This document shows, in pieces, positions 47,476 through 60,211 of a stretch of DNA of 64,000 nucleotides. A program made the position numbers and the translations under genes. Positions within the stretch are counted from its first letter, which is position 1. The number at the start of each line of letters is the position of its first letter. Under the pieces are notes generated by a model. The model searched no databases, was not told the origin of the DNA, and saw nothing but the letters and a program-made list of their open reading frames with translations. This DNA comes from Nymphaea colorata. Taxonomy: Eukaryota; Streptophyta; Magnoliopsida; Nymphaeales; Nymphaeaceae. The stretch is from NCBI RefSeq assembly GCF_008831285.2, contig NC_045151.1, forward strand, positions 8,137,682 through 8,201,681. Direction: 5' to 3'.

Positions 47476-48730
47476 CATGGACAGCTCCTATCTCTAAGGC
47501 ACCATACCGAATGGCACCAGCAGAGTCAGAAGAATTGAAGAAGCAATTGCAAGAGCTCTTAGACAAGGGTTTCATCCGACCTAGTGTGTCACCTTGGGGA
47601 GCACCTGTGTTGTTTGTTAAGAAGAATGATGGAACAATGCGTTTGTGTATCGATTATCACATGTTGAATCAAGTCACCATCAAGAATAAGTATCCGCTTC
47701 CAAAAATTGAAGACTTGTTTGATCAACTCAAGAACACAAAGGTATTCTCCAAGATCGATCTCAGGATGGGTTATCATCAACTCTTGATATGGGAGGAAGA
47801 TGTTGTTAAGTCTGCTTTTTCAACTAGATATGGATATTATGAATTCAGGGTCATGCCTTTTGGGTTGACCAATGCTCCCGCAGTGTTTATGGATCTCATG
47901 AATCGGGTTTTCCAAGACTACCTGAATCGATTTGTTATTGTTTTTGTTGATGATATTTTGGTGTACTCAGAGTGAGACGGAGCATAGAGATCACTTGAGA
48001 AGTGTGTTGGGTCTTTTGTGCAAGCATAAGCTTTATGTCAAATACTCAAAATGTGAATTTTGGCTAAAAAATGTAAACTTTCTGGGTCATGTAATCTCAA
48101 AGCATGGAGTATCCGTCGATCTGGCTAAGGTGTCGGCTGTACAAATTTGGAGGACGCCGTGCAGTGTAACTGATGTTAGAAGCTTTTTGGAATTGGCAGG
48201 ATACTATCGCAGGTTCATACATGACTTTTCGAAAATAGCTACGCCCATGACTAAGCTATTAAGAAAAAGAGTGAAGTTTGTTTGGAATGAAGAGTGTGAG
48301 AAGAGTTTTCAAACTCTGAATGTCAAGCTTACTACTGCCCCTATTCTGACGCTTCCATCGAGTCATTCTGGATTTGTGGTATACACAGATGCATCAGGAA
48401 TCGGTTTTGGTTGTGTATTGATGCAACACGGTCGTGTGGTGGCTTATGCATCAAGACAGTTGAAGGTACATGAGCAACACTATCTTACTCATGATTTGGA
48501 GTTGGGAGCGGTTGTGTTTGCACTGAAGATTTGGAGACATTATCTCTATGGGGCAACATTTGAGGTGTTTACAGATCACAAGTCATTGAAGTATATATTC
48601 TCCCAAAAGGATCTAAATCTGAGGCAAAGAAAATGGATTGAATACTTAAAGGATTATGATTTCACGATATCATATCATCCAGGCAAGGTGAATGTGGTGG
48701 CTGATGCTTTGAGCAGAGCAACATTGTGCA
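47476..48730 (+). pseudogene. Gypsy element 2 reverse transcriptase and RNase H, frameshifted
   Basis: The RT blocks are [86 protein letters not shown] and the catalytic FVDD (about 47943-47958). A frameshift falls just after LVYSE (about 47970). The next frame runs uninterrupted through [27 protein letters not shown], the RNase H block YTDASGIGFGCVL, FTDHKSLKYIF and VVADALSRA. Unlike element 1, the RT is not interrupted by another transposon. Confidence 0.94.
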
Positions 48731-50262
48731 GTATGTTGACTCGTTTATGGACATTGTTGCAAGATATGATAGCATGGCAGCCTTACCTTTGTGGTGAGGA
48801 CAAAGCAACAATGACGGCTTTGATACGACATCCGTTGTTGGATGAGCTTAATTTGAAGCAAAAGGAAGATTTCGATTTTGCTAAGAACATGGAAGAATGT
48901 AAGAAGGTAGATTTTCTTTGGCATCAAGATGAAGATGGTTCATTGTGGTTTCGACGAAGGTTGTGGGTCCCTAGAGATGAAGGGGTTAAGCACCAGTTGC
49001 TTGATGAAGCTCACAAATCTAAGTTTTCTATACACCCTGGCAGCACAAAGATGTTTCAGGATTTGAAAAGAAATTTCTAGTGGCCTAGAATGAAACGTGA
49101 AATTGCAGAATATGTAGCAAAGTGCTTAGTTTGCCAGCGGGTCAAAGCAGAGCATCAACGGCCAGGAGGCTTGTTGCAAAGAATTGATATCCCAGTATGG
49201 AAATAGGAAGACATTACGATGGATTTTGTGGTTGGTTTACCTCACACCAGAAGACAACATGATGCCATATGGGTGATTGTTGATCGACTTACAAAGTCCA
49301 CTCATTTTTTGCCAATAAGAATCAGTCTGTCCTTAGAAAGTCTCGCAGAGTTATACATTGGCGAGATAGTGAGATTGCAAGGAGTGCCAAAGTCTATCAT
49401 TGCGGATCGAGATCCACGTTTTACCTCTAGGTTTTGGGAACAATTGCAAAAGGCATTGGGTACTAAGCTTAAGTTGAGTACAGCGTTTCACCCCCAAACT
49501 GATGGGCAATCTGAGAGGACCATTCAAACCTTAGAGGATATGTTGCGTGCATGTACCTTAAAGTAGAAAGGAGCATGAGACAAACATGTGAAATTGACAG
49601 AATTTACGTACAATAACAGTTACAATTCTACTATTGGGATGACACTTTTTGAGACTTTGTATGGAAGGCCGTGGAGATCGCCAATTTGTTGGACCGATTT
49701 GAGTGGTGGCAAGATTGAAAACCCTTTAGTATTACAACACTACACCGACCAAGTGCAATTGATAAGAAAAATGTTGTTGACTGCTCAGAGTAGACAGAAA
49801 AGCTACGCAGACATTCGACATAGAGAGTTGGTTTTTGAGGTCGGTGATCATATGTTCTTGAAGATTTCACCTACTAAAGGTGTTTTTCGATTTAGTGTTA
49901 AGGGAAAGTTGAGTTCGATGTTCATTGGACCTTTTGAAATCTTAGAGAAGATTGGAGAGGTGGCATACCGATTGGCACTACCACCTAATTTGAGTCATGT
50001 TCATGATGTTTTCCATGTTTCTCTGCTTTGAAAGTACGTACCAGATGCTACGCATGTGATTGATTTTCAAGGTATTCAGGTGCAAGATGATTTGACAATG
50101 GAAGAAAAGCCTATTCGAATTGTGGATCAAAGAGAACAAGTGTTTCGTACGAAGAGAATTCCTTTAGTAAGGGTGGAATGACAACACCATGGGTTGAAGG
50201 AGAGCACATGGGAACTCGAGAAGGATATGCGGAACAAGTACCCACATCTGTTTTTGCATTGA
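48731..50262 (+). pseudogene. Gypsy element 2 integrase and chromodomain, multiple stops
   Basis: The HHCC region (AHKSKFSIHPGS at about 49010, CLVCQRVK) is followed by the DDE core ([26 protein letters not shown]). [20 protein letters not shown] and the chromodomain-like tail (STWELEKDMRNKYPHLF) come last. Stops lie at about 49078, 49204, 49564, 49576, 50029 and 50178. Several sit at conserved Trp codons (TGG to TAG or TGA), which points to cytosine deamination on one or other strand. The family's natural stop is at about 50260-50262. Confidence 0.93.
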
Positions 50263-50296
50263 GGTATGATCTAATTTCGAGGACGAAATTTTCTTT

Positions 50297-50309
50297 AAGG
50301 AGGGTAGGA
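50297..50309 (+). other. Polypurine tract of gypsy element 2
   Basis: AAGGAGGGTAGGA lies directly before the 3' LTR. It contains one pyrimidine, so it is slightly decayed. Confidence 0.85.
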
Positions 50310-53300
50310 TGTAACGCTCAACATATGCAGGTCAGGTCGGGTCAGGGTCCAGACCCGGACCCGAGCTCCACCCGCGTGTGAGCCCTACACCCTCTCCTCC
50401 CTCGTCTTTCCCTCTTCTCCCGTGTCTTCCTCATAGACCCCCCTCTGTTGCCACTCATGCCAGCGCAAGGAAGAAGAAGGCGACAGAGGTGGTGCAGGCG
50501 GCAGCGAGGACGGCGGTGCTCTGGTAAGCCCCCAACCTCTTTCTTTCTTTCTTTCTTTCATCTTCTCCCCTTTTCTCCTCCTCCCTCTCTCATTGTCTCT
50601 GTCGTCTCCCCTCTCAACCACACGACCTCCCTCTTATGGAACCCTCTTTCTCTCGTGCTTTTCCTCTCTGCCATTCTCTCGCTCTCACGTCCTCTCTACC
50701 TACACTCTCCCCTCTCCGTCAGTGCTCTCTCTCTCTCTGTCGGCTCCCTCTCCCTAATCGTGTGGGTCCTTCTCAACCGAACCCTCCCTCTCAACTGAGT
50801 CTTCCTTTTTGCCTTGCCGACTACCTCATTTTCACGGCCGACTTCCCTTCTTCTAACGACAGATTTCCCTTTGACCTCTCTTTTGCAATAGCTCACCCTA
50901 TTTACGATTGTTTGGTCGAATTTCAGCTTGGGGACTTGTCTTCCCTCTCATAGCAGCGACTTTAAGGCATTGGTGGAGGCGGCAGTGAGAAATTTTAGCC
51001 GCTTGGAGACACTTGGACTCGTGAGGTGGCTGCTGAAAGGATTGCAGCAGTCCAGACTCTTGTTTTGGGGTGAGCAAAGGCGTAATTGAGTCAATTTTAT
51101 TGTATATTTTCCCTTGAAGCATGTATAATTATTGTTTGAGCATGCTAGAAGTTAGAACTTGATGTTTAGGGAGGCATGTAACGACTTGGTTTTTTGGAGA
51201 ATGTTTAGGATTATGTTGGAGAAGCGATGATTCATATATATATTGATCTTTTAAGCTTGAGGTGTTGATTTTCGAAGCAATAGAAAAGCATGGCAGAGAT
51301 TGTGATGTTGTGGGGAAGATTTAGAACCGTCTTAGTGAGCACATGGTACATATTTTTGTGAACGGGTGTATCTTGGAGTTATTTGGGAAAAGCATACGTA
51401 TGTTGGATGTGATTATGGGGTTGACGCCTCGACTAAAGAAAGAAAATGAGAATTGGGTCGTGATGGATTGACCGAAACAATGAATTTGGACGTTTGGTGG
51501 CAATGTCAAGAGGTTAGGAGAAGGCCTATTGGAGGGCTTGTTGGTCGACACCTTCTTGAGGCAATGATATGTGTCTCAATGATTTTGTTTTATGTTTGTT
51601 TGGATCGTAAAGTAACTAGTAGAAATCTTACATTGTGGTTATGTCTACAGGTACACCGAGCACGTCCCGTCGACCTTGAGCGACCAGATTCGAAGTTCAA
51701 AGCATTTTGAAGAGTTCTGAGGGCGCACGACAGGTATGGCGGCATTCCAGGCAAATCCCTGCCTGGGGTAAATGTGTGAATGTGTGTTCCTAGGATCCCA
51801 CGATCCTAGGATTGTGATGTGAATTGATTGATTGTTTTGTGAATGAATGTATGTATGCATGCACATGATTTGACATATGATATGAATTGTTTTGGAAGAC
51901 TATTAGTAGTTTGATTTGAAAATATGATGCATTTGCATGTGCATGCTAGAATTGATAACTGTTTAGGACAGATGAGGTGGGGTATCGACTTGAGCATCTC
52001 CTCGACCCCAATTGTGCATTAGAAAGCATCCTAAAATGATAACTGCATAGGACAGCTATGAGCCAATCACAAATCGAGACTATTCTCTGTGGTTTTGCTA
52101 AGGTTTTCAAAGATGTGATTGATGTAATAATTGATGTGAATGTTGTGTTTGGTTGCTTGCACATTGTCGTGGGCAGTGATACAAATGAATGATTTGGAGG
52201 GTAGTTGTACCCGTATTGCTATGACGGCTAGCTAAGAAAGTAAATTATATGTGTAGCCCTCGTGTGAAGGCATTTGGAGGTATGGGTGCACTCGAGGAGT
52301 GAACCAACCTCATGAGCTAGCTGGTTATTTTGTGATTGTGTTTCCATAATGATAACTAAGAATGAATAAGAGATGAGAGGCCAGTGGGTTGTGGCATTGT
52401 GTTTGGGAGACGTCCCGCTTTTGCCACTGGTCTCGCTTGTTCGGAGCGCAGGTGGTGTAAGGCCCCAGGGTACTGTTGTGTATTGTGCTTGGAGCGTTGG
52501 GCTCCCGCCTTCCCAACCTGGGTGTTTTAGGGAAGGCTGAGTATCTCTCCGTGGAATTCACACACCCATGGATGAGTGCTCTACCGCTGCAGTGGATGAA
52601 TGGATCCATATCGTTATGGGCCACCACGGGGGTTGTCTCTCGGCTATGGGCCGCCCATGGTATGCACGTGCCTGTGTTTGCACCCACAGGAACTGTCAAT
52701 TCACTAAAGTTAATGAAAATGAAAGTATGTGATTGAAATGTGTGTGAACGAATGTATGTATTTGATGGGCATGTGAATGATATGAATGAAATGAAATGTT
52801 TAAGCATGCATTGCATGTGATTGAGATTGTGATACTGTGGGCCTTGAGTGGCCTTTACATGTCGTGGTCTATGTTAGGGGTTTTTCTTGGCAAACGATGT
52901 GCCTATGCCCTGACACGACATGACGATAGATTATTTTTATGATATTGAGCCCTACCTAAGAGGGTTTGAGATTTTCCTGACTTGTTGTCATACTGCGAAG
53001 GCTAAGCCTTCTGTTGTTTCATTTTTTTCAGGTTTTGGTGGACCAGGGGCAGCAAGTTGAGCATATGGTTTTACTCACATCCTACTGGGGAGGTTTTGGG
53101 TCTTTTGTAGCGCCGGCGCATCTTATTTTGATTGTATTGATGTCTTGTTTTTGTTAGACATAAATTCTATGTGCTGGGGCATTTTTGTCGTACACTTAGA
53201 TGTGATTTTGTATGAATCAAAATTGTTATATGAATGAAAGTTCACCCCCATTGTCTTGAATGGCATGGCTCCCTTTTTTGAATCGTTGTGTCGTCACACC

Positions 53301-53360
53301 TCAATACTTTATGTTAGGAAAAAAAAATGTGTTTGAGAGTCGAAAGGTTGGGGTGTGATA
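50310..53360 (+). mobile_element. Gypsy element 2, 3' LTR (3051 bp)
   Basis: It starts TGTAACGCTCAACATATGCA. It ends GTGTGATA where the 5' LTR has GTGTGACA, a single C-to-T change in the terminal CA. The target duplication AAAAC follows directly. Confidence 0.93.
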
Positions 53361-53365
53361 AAAAC

Positions 53366-55154
53366 CATATGAGTGCATCTATCCTCAATGATATGGACTC
53401 AAGTTGTCATTCATATATTTTGTTAAAAACATCATCTTGGAACTTAGGTTTCAGCCTACTTTTGGAAATGTGTGCATGTTACAAGTTTTAAATTTGTAAT
53501 TGCAATCCACTAGGTGCCTAGTCCAAGTCAAATATTGGGAATGATATGAACTAAGATGGAAATATGTTCAAAAGAACACTTTTATTGCTTCAAATGGGAA
53601 ATTTAAATCTCATACAAGTATTGTATCTAAAAATAATTTGAATGCAGGAACTAAAATAAAATCCTAGAAATGTAGCATGCTCCAAGTATTAGAATGATCT
53701 TTATGTGGTGCTTGAATTTGGTTTGACACATTTACCTCCAAATTCTACCTTGAAGTCCACCGTTTTGGTCTGCCATACCTGAAAATTGAAATAGAGCAAA
53801 ACAAAACCTATATTCATTTTAGTCCTAGCCCAGCTTATAATCACATGATATTTAAATTTCTAACTGAAGTTGATTTAATCTTAACTAAAGTAATGAAATG
53901 CTACACCTAAGACACTGAATTGCCTAATGCAAGAAAAAACAAATAAAAACCTTGAATACAATAAAATTTATGACCTAAAACAATAAGAAAAACAAATGGC
54001 TACATCTAGATCTAGATCTAAACACCAAAAATGAATATCAACCTAAATCTTAGTGGGTGTTTAGATGATAGGCCAACTATGTATCGGAAGCAAGTTATAG
54101 TTTTGCCTCCAAAATCAGGTTTAGTGTGTGTTTGGATTTCATAAAACCTACTTTTGAGAAGGAGAGTAAGTAGTTATTTACATACAAAATTTTTAGGTCT
54201 CATGCAATTGATAGGAAAAAATAGACAACTCGCCTCTATCCATTGAAAAGAGATTAGGCCCATCTTGTCAGTTCGAGGATTGGCCATTCCTAATGCCATA
54301 ACTAGGGGTAACCAATCCAAGGTTCAAACTACATTATTAAATTCCCTAACTTCCTTCAAGTTGTGCTTCAAACTTAAACATGTAACGAGATATACAAATG
54401 CTCCTAGTTTTGAAAATGAAACACTAAAGTGACCCTTACAGTTTTAGAAATATAGAACGTATCTCTTAGGAAACTCTTTCATTATCGGGTCATGTTATGC
54501 ACTCTAAAATAGCATGTTGCTTACGATGCAAGTTGAAAATAAGGTCAAGTTTAGAACATGGAGGTTGAAATTGAAATGAACGTTGAAGTGCAAGTAGAAA
54601 ATTGAATTTGAAAGTGAACTTTGGAACAAGTTCTAGAGAATGATTTGGACTATAGTTAGAAACCAAGTATCAAAAGAGATTTCAAAAACATCTTTGAAAG
54701 CAACTTTGAAATAATATTGAAAATAAAATTAAAAAGTTGAATTTTGAAGACCAATTTGACAAGAGATTTTCAAATCACGATGTAAATTTGAAAGTGTATC
54801 CTAAAGATATCAAGACATTTGACCTTCTTCCATAGCATCTCGAGACAACATGTGGAATGGTGTCAAACCTGCTTAATCTCTGGTAGGAACCATTCCCATA
54901 TGTGGAGACGTGTTGGTCAACAAGTGAACAATTATAAAGCAAAAGTGTGTGCATGTATGACAAACCATCCCACACATATATGACATAGAAATAAAACTAT
55001 ATGTGATGCAAAGCTAATGTAGAATTATAAAATAACAAAAATTCAATAGGCAACAACTCATGATTGTTTAATGATATGAAAACATTATTAAGGGATCTCC
55101 TTATCTTAGATATTCATTTCCCTCAATGAAATCCTAAGGGTTTATGTGAATGCA
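53366..55154. other. AT-rich intergenic DNA without recognisable genes
   Basis: No protein or RNA signature was found. The region 54540-54780 has loosely repetitive GAAA/TTGAA words with no clear period. Confidence 0.5.
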
Positions 55155-55383
55155 TGTCTTTTTAGAGAGGTAGAGAAGAAGGAGAAGAAGAGAACGTGAG
55201 GAAGAAAAAGAGTAAGGAGCTTTTTTTTGTTATGGCTGCTCCCTTTCCTTTAAATAATGATTGAGGTTATGTTTAACTCTTTACATAAAAAGTCCAACAA
55301 AACTTTAAAAATTCAGAAAGCAACCTAATACTAAAAATCCAAAATATAGAAAACCTCAAATGCCAAACCAATACGTTTTTTCA
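55155..55383 (-). mobile_element. Copia 3' LTR (229 bp)
   Basis: It matches 60212-60431 throughout. It contains a short A/G-rich insertion near 55180 relative to the other LTR and has TCTTTTT where the other has TCATTT. Confidence 0.88.
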
Positions 55384-55439
55384 ACTCTCCCCCTCAAGCT
55401 GGAGCATAGATGTCTATCATGCTCAGCTTGTTACAGCAC

Positions 55440-55699
55440 TTCATGAAACCAGATGTAGGGAGAGCTTTGGTAAATATATCTAAAGTTTGATCTTATAAAG
55501 CAATATACTCGGTAGAAATAATTCTTGCTTGAACTGAGTCCCTAATATAATGACAATCAACTTCGATATGCTTGGTCCGTTTGTGGAAGACTGAATTATT
55601 TGCTATATAAGTAGCCGCTTTATTATCACATTGCATTTTTATAGGCAATTCTGTTTGAATTCCAAGACCTTCTAGCATGGCTCTACCCAGGTGATTTCA
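55440..55699 (-). pseudogene. Copia RNase H remnant
   Basis: The block [20 protein letters not shown] then [11 protein letters not shown] (55493-55678) is the conserved end of copia RNase H. It lies directly upstream of the PPT and the 3' LTR. Confidence 0.9.
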
Positions 55700-56960
55700 A
55701 AGGCAGTTTGGTCCATGGCTCGGTATTCTGACTTTGCTCTTGACTGAGCAACAAAAGCTAGTTTTTTACTTCTTCAAGAGACTAAGTTACCACAAAAAAA
55801 AAATACAAAATCCCCTAGTGGATTTTTTGCTATCAATGGAGCCTGCGTAATCTGCATTAGAATAAGCTTCTATCTGAAGTGAAGAACTTCTTCTAAATAA
55901 TAGACCATTTTCAGAGAAACCTTTTAGAAATTTCAATAATTGTATAATTGCATCCTAATGGTTTTTTTTTTCTTATCCATAAACTGGCTTAGTTTTCCCA
56001 CAACAAAGGATATATCAGATCTAGTAATGGTTACATATAGTAGCTTTCCAATCAGAGACCGATATGATTTGCTATCAACAGGTTCAGATCATATAAGTGA
56101 ATACAAGAATTCATATGAATAGATGTCGGTTTAGTTCCAACCATAACTGTCTCTTGTAACAAATGAAGAAAATATTTTCTTTGGGAAAAGACTAGTCCTT
56201 CTTTACTTCTTGCTACTTCTATCCCCAAGAAGTAACTTAGAGAGCCAAGATCTTTAGTAACAAAGTGTTGTTGGAGATACTTCTTTGTGTGTTGTATTTC
56301 TTGTTCACTGTCACCTGTTAAAATAATGTCATCCACATATATAACCATAACAACCATACGTCTTGAGGTCATTTATATGAACAATGAATGATCTAAAGGA
56401 GATCTAAGAAACTCAAACTTGGACACAACTTTTGAAACCATGCTCAGGGACTTTGTTTTAAACCATATATAACCTTCTTTAACAAACATACCTTGGTACA
56501 CTCCACCTGTTTCTCAAAGACTGGTGGTTGCTGCTTATAAACTGCTTTAGATAAATCCCCATATAGAAAGACATTTTTAACATCGAGTTGGTATATATTC
56601 CATTCATGATGAACTGCAACAGATATAATGAGTCGTATAGTACCCAGACGTGCCACAAGAGAGAAAATTTCAAAGAAGTCAATATCATATGTTTGTGTGT
56701 ACCTTTTTGCTACTAATCGTGCCTTGTATCACTTAACTGTGTCATCTAAGTTATACTTGATAGTAAATATCTATTTTGAGCCGACAATATCTGCCCCAGA
56801 AAGAGCTACAACAAGATCCCAACTATGGCGAAATATTAGAGAATCCATCTCCTCCTTCATTGCTTGGTACCACTTAGAGTCCAAAATAGCATATTCATGT
56901 GAAATAGGAACGAAAGTAGCTGACAAGGCATCAATAAATTTGAACATATGATCTCCCAAA
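55700..56960 (-). pseudogene. Copia reverse transcriptase remnant
   Basis: In minus-strand order: KWYQAMKEEMDSL (about 56840-56880), YQLDVKNVFLYGDLSKAVY (about 56550-56610), VIYGLKQSP (56444), and the catalytic YVDD in VIYVDDIILTGDSEQE (about 56300-56350), then LGSLSYFLGIEVARS. Stops and frame shifts separate the blocks. Confidence 0.92.
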
Positions 56961-57099
56961 TGAGTTGTACTAACAGATTAAAAAAGCGGATGAATTGTGC
57001 ATTGTCTGATCCCTTTATGCAATGTAGTTCATCAGGATGAGAAGCATCAAGAGAACACTCAAGCATGTTATGTAATTCAGAACTACTTACCTCCCGAGA

Positions 57100-58289
57100 G
57101 CAAGATGGTGGATTCCTTCCTGAATATGTGAGAGGAGGATCTTTAAACCGTGGAATGGAGGGATTGGAATAGGTGGGTGATGATAAAAGAGGAAGGGACT
57201 CAAGTAGAATAGGAGGAATTGGAAGTGAAACAGAAGGGGGCATCTCAGACTGTGGATATGAGGGATTTGCAGGAAAGAATGGAGAAGACTCGAGAAAGGT
57301 TACATCGGCACTAACAAACTCCCGATTAAATATAGAATCTAGGCATTGATACCCTTTTTGATTTCTAGTGTATCCCACAAATACACATTTACTTGCTTGC
57401 GCGGTTAGTTTATCTCGATCAGGTCCAAGTTTATGTACAAAGCATGTGCATCCAAGTATATGTGGAGGTAAAGAGCACAAAGCCCAATTTGGGTAGATAA
57501 TTTGAATTGGAATCTTGTTGTCTATGGAAGAGAATGACATTCTATTTATTATGTAACATGCGGTTAAGATTGCATCTCCCAAAATTTGGAATGCATGTGA
57601 GAATAAATCATGATCGTGTGGGCTACATCCAACAAATGACGATGTTTTCTTTCAACTATGCCACTTTGTTGAGATGTGCGAGGGCAAGTAAAATGTGGCA
57701 CAATACCATTGGATTAATAAATTTCAAGTAGAGAAGTATATTTGAACTCAAGAGCATTGTCACTGCGAACAACCTTGACACAAAAACTAAATTGAGTTTT
57801 TATTTTCAATATGAAAAAGATTTCAAGATACAAGGAGCTTCAGTTCTGTCTTTCATAAAAAAAACTCAAGTGACATGAGAGAAATCATCAATAATGGACA
57901 GTTAATAACGAAACGACAACTGACTTGAAACCCGACTAGGCCCCCAAACATCAACATGAACTAAATCAAAAAGATTTTGGCTAGACTGATTTTGACACGA
58001 TGGAAAGGAAGTACGACTATGTTTGCCCAGTTGACAAGCTTCACATTCGATAGAAGTTGTGGAAGAAATCTGAGGACATAGCAGCCGAAGTTTGGAGAAT
58101 GATGGATGACCCAGTCATAGATGCCATTGGAAAGCACTTGAAGATGAATCAACTAAAAATGACACCTCCTTAACAGATGTATCAAAGAAGTAGATTCCAT
58201 CTCTCTCATGGCCTCCAACAATCTTCCTCCCAGTCAATAGGTCTTGAAATACACAAGTACCCGGGTCACAATTAACTCAGCAACTCATC
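57100..58289 (-). pseudogene. Copia integrase remnant
   Basis: The zinc-binding HHCC motif is visible (WHLWLGHPSFSKLRLL, then CEACQLGKHSR, about 58010-58130). Next come FDLVHVDVWGP and, in a shifted frame, IIDDFSHVTW from the DDE core. The open stretch 56857-57582 carries the integrase tail (ACYIINRMS, GCTCFVHKLGPDRDKLTAQA, CVFVGYTRNQKGYQC) and a Pro/Ser-rich linker. Multiple stops and frameshifts lie between these blocks. Confidence 0.9.
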
Positions 58290-58515
58290 TCTTTAGTTAG
58301 CTTGCTTACAGATAACAAATTCTTTGATAATTTAGGAGTATATAGCACATCATGAACATCTCCATGCCCTTCTACCGGAGATAACCTTCCATCTGCCAAA
58401 CAAACATGCTGTGAGGGATTAAATTTCTGCAGGTTTGAAATACTAGTATTTTCACAAAACTGTTTAGATGCTCCAGAATCAATTATCCAATAACCATTAG
58501 AAGAAGTTCTACCTA
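58290..58515 (-). pseudogene. Copia protease domain remnant
   Basis: On the minus strand, WIIDSGASKQF (about 58465-58500) is the copia protease active site with Asp-Ser-Gly intact. It is followed by VCLADGRLSPVEGHGDV and LYTPKLSKNLLSVSKLTK, the usual lead-in to integrase. A stop follows after EMSC. Confidence 0.88.
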
Positions 58516-58739
58516 CAGAATATGCTGAATTTGTGATAGTTATGAATGCCGATGTGGTAAAAGGTGTAGTATTTGATCAATGCTTCATGATTAAATCAAG
58601 TTCGGCCGGACCTAGATTAAGAGATGTAGTATCTACAGAAGCAACCGTGGGTTTAGCCTTAGGAACTATACTGATAGATTGTGTGTTTGGAGCATAAATG
58701 GATGAGAATGTCACAATCAATGATGTGGACATGTTAGGT

Positions 58740-59448
58740 TTACCCACTTTGTTCCAGCACCTAGCCTCTAAGTGACCAAGACAACCACAATATGTGCATT
58801 GAAGTCTTCCATGTCCTCTTAGACCTCGACCTCTTCCTCTACCATGGGAAGAATATAGTTCACTTCGTCCTCCTCCAAATCTGATGATAGTCCAGCAAAA
58901 AATTTAACAACAATCATTTGCTCCATGTGAGATTTGAGACAATGCTTACATGGCGGTTTTAAGGAGTCCATTTTTTCATAAGTGAACTTCAACTTTGTAA
59001 AGTATTCAGTTAAATCCATGTCACCTTGCTGCATTTGTAGCAGTTCTTGCTAAATCTGTAATATTTTGCTGATGTTCTTGTCTTGAGAGTACATCTCCGA
59101 AGAGAATTCCACATATCTTTAGTTGTATTATAATAACATAGACTCTGCAGCAATGTGAGGTTGAGTGCTATTCATAAGTCAAGCACTGATTATGTTGTTT
59201 TCTTCCTCCCATCGTGCGTATTTGTCAATCTTTTCAACTGGTTCATCTTCTTCCAATATATATTTCTTTCCATGTCTAACGATCGACAACATGAAGGTTC
59301 CAGCCCATACATCATAGTTGGCTCCATCAAGTTTGATAGTAGATCCAAAAGAAAATAGGTTTGAGAAAGCTTTGTACTCAACACCAGCCTCAGTTTGCTG
59401 ATTTCCAGGTTCAGTTCTATCATGTTCTAAAAATTTATTGGCAGCCAT
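58740..59448 (-). pseudogene. Copia Gag remnant
   Basis: The ATG at 59448 opens MAANKFLEHDRTEPG. The block KLDGANYDVWAGTFMLSIV is typical of the N-terminal part of copia Gag. After a stop at about 59179 and frame changes, a second piece (58819-59034) has QQGDMDLTEYFTKLKFTYEK and MIVVKFFAGLSSD, the middle of Gag. A CX2C-type zinc knuckle region is hinted at near 58790 (CTYCGCLGHLEARCW-like), but the frame is broken. Confidence 0.85.
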
Positions 59449-60198
59449 GATAAAATCTCAAAATAAGAAAATATAAAAGTCTACGACAGACTGAATATTG
59501 AAAAATAAGAGACCAAACTAATCACCAACATGGAAGAATATCTCATCAGTCATTGTTTCTACAGCCCCATGACAGATCCACTACTGTAGCAATTCTACAC
59601 AAATTTCCAGATTAGATAGTTGGCAGCTAATGTGCACAGGTTTGACAACAAACTTCAATTCAAACCTGTATGCTTCACTCAACTTCAATGATGTTTTGAC
59701 TGTGAGGATCCACCAGGCATCACACGACCAAGCAAATCAGTCCACCAGGCATCACACGACCAAGCAGATCAAAATTTTTCTAGTCTAAACTTCTTCAACG
59801 GTAGGATACAACCAAGCATATCAGAATTTCTCTGGTTTGAACTTCTTCACGGCAGCAACTGAATCAGATCTGATACCTGCAACATGTAGATCTGAGTGAC
59901 AACATCAGATTTTTTTTTCTGCAATTGAATCAGATCTCATACACCGCAACATGTAGATCTGAATGATGACATCAGATTTTGTTTTTCAGCAACTTCACGA
60001 CTTCAACAGCAACATAAGGGTGTTAATCATGTTTCTACATGTTAAATGTGATTAGCCTCTTTCCACCAAACAGTCTAATTGTTTCTTTTGTAACCAGCAG
60101 GAACTTTAGACATGAAACCCTAACTTAGATGAAGAGATGGCAAATGAGGGAATGAGAGAAGAAGCGTGAAACCCTAAATGGCACTGTCCTAGGTCTGA
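59449..60198 (-). other. Copia 5' leader with two short tandem repeats
   Basis: This is non-coding sequence between PBS and gag. A 32-bp unit (TCCACCAGGCATCACACGAC on the plus strand) occurs at 59709 and 59741. A ~66-bp unit with GCAACATGTAGATCTGA and ACATCAGATTTT occurs twice at about 59866-59990. Confidence 0.75.
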
Positions 60199-60211
60199 GG
60201 CTCTAATACCA
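60199..60211 (-). other. Copia primer-binding site
   Basis: The minus strand reads TGGTATTAGAGCC, matching the initiator tRNA-Met complement (TGGTATCAGAGCC) except for one base. Confidence 0.88.

Larger units (their letters stand above)
42358..53360 (+). mobile_element. Gypsy element 2, complete structure (11,003 bp)
   Basis: The LTRs at 42358-45425 and 50310-53360 enclose PBS, gag-pol and PPT. Perfect 5-bp target duplications AAAAC sit at 42353-42357 and 53361-53365. The two LTRs differ by about 5% in the one 180-bp stretch I compared (43731 vs 51670 onward), so the insertion is not recent. Domain order and the C-terminal chromodomain-like tail match element 1; both look like Tekay/Del-type chromoviruses (inference). 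The coding region has many stops, so it is not autonomous. Confidence 0.95.

Noticed and set aside
59155-59358. Plus-strand ORF overlapping copia Gag
   Set aside because: It is the antisense shadow of the minus-strand Gag remnant.
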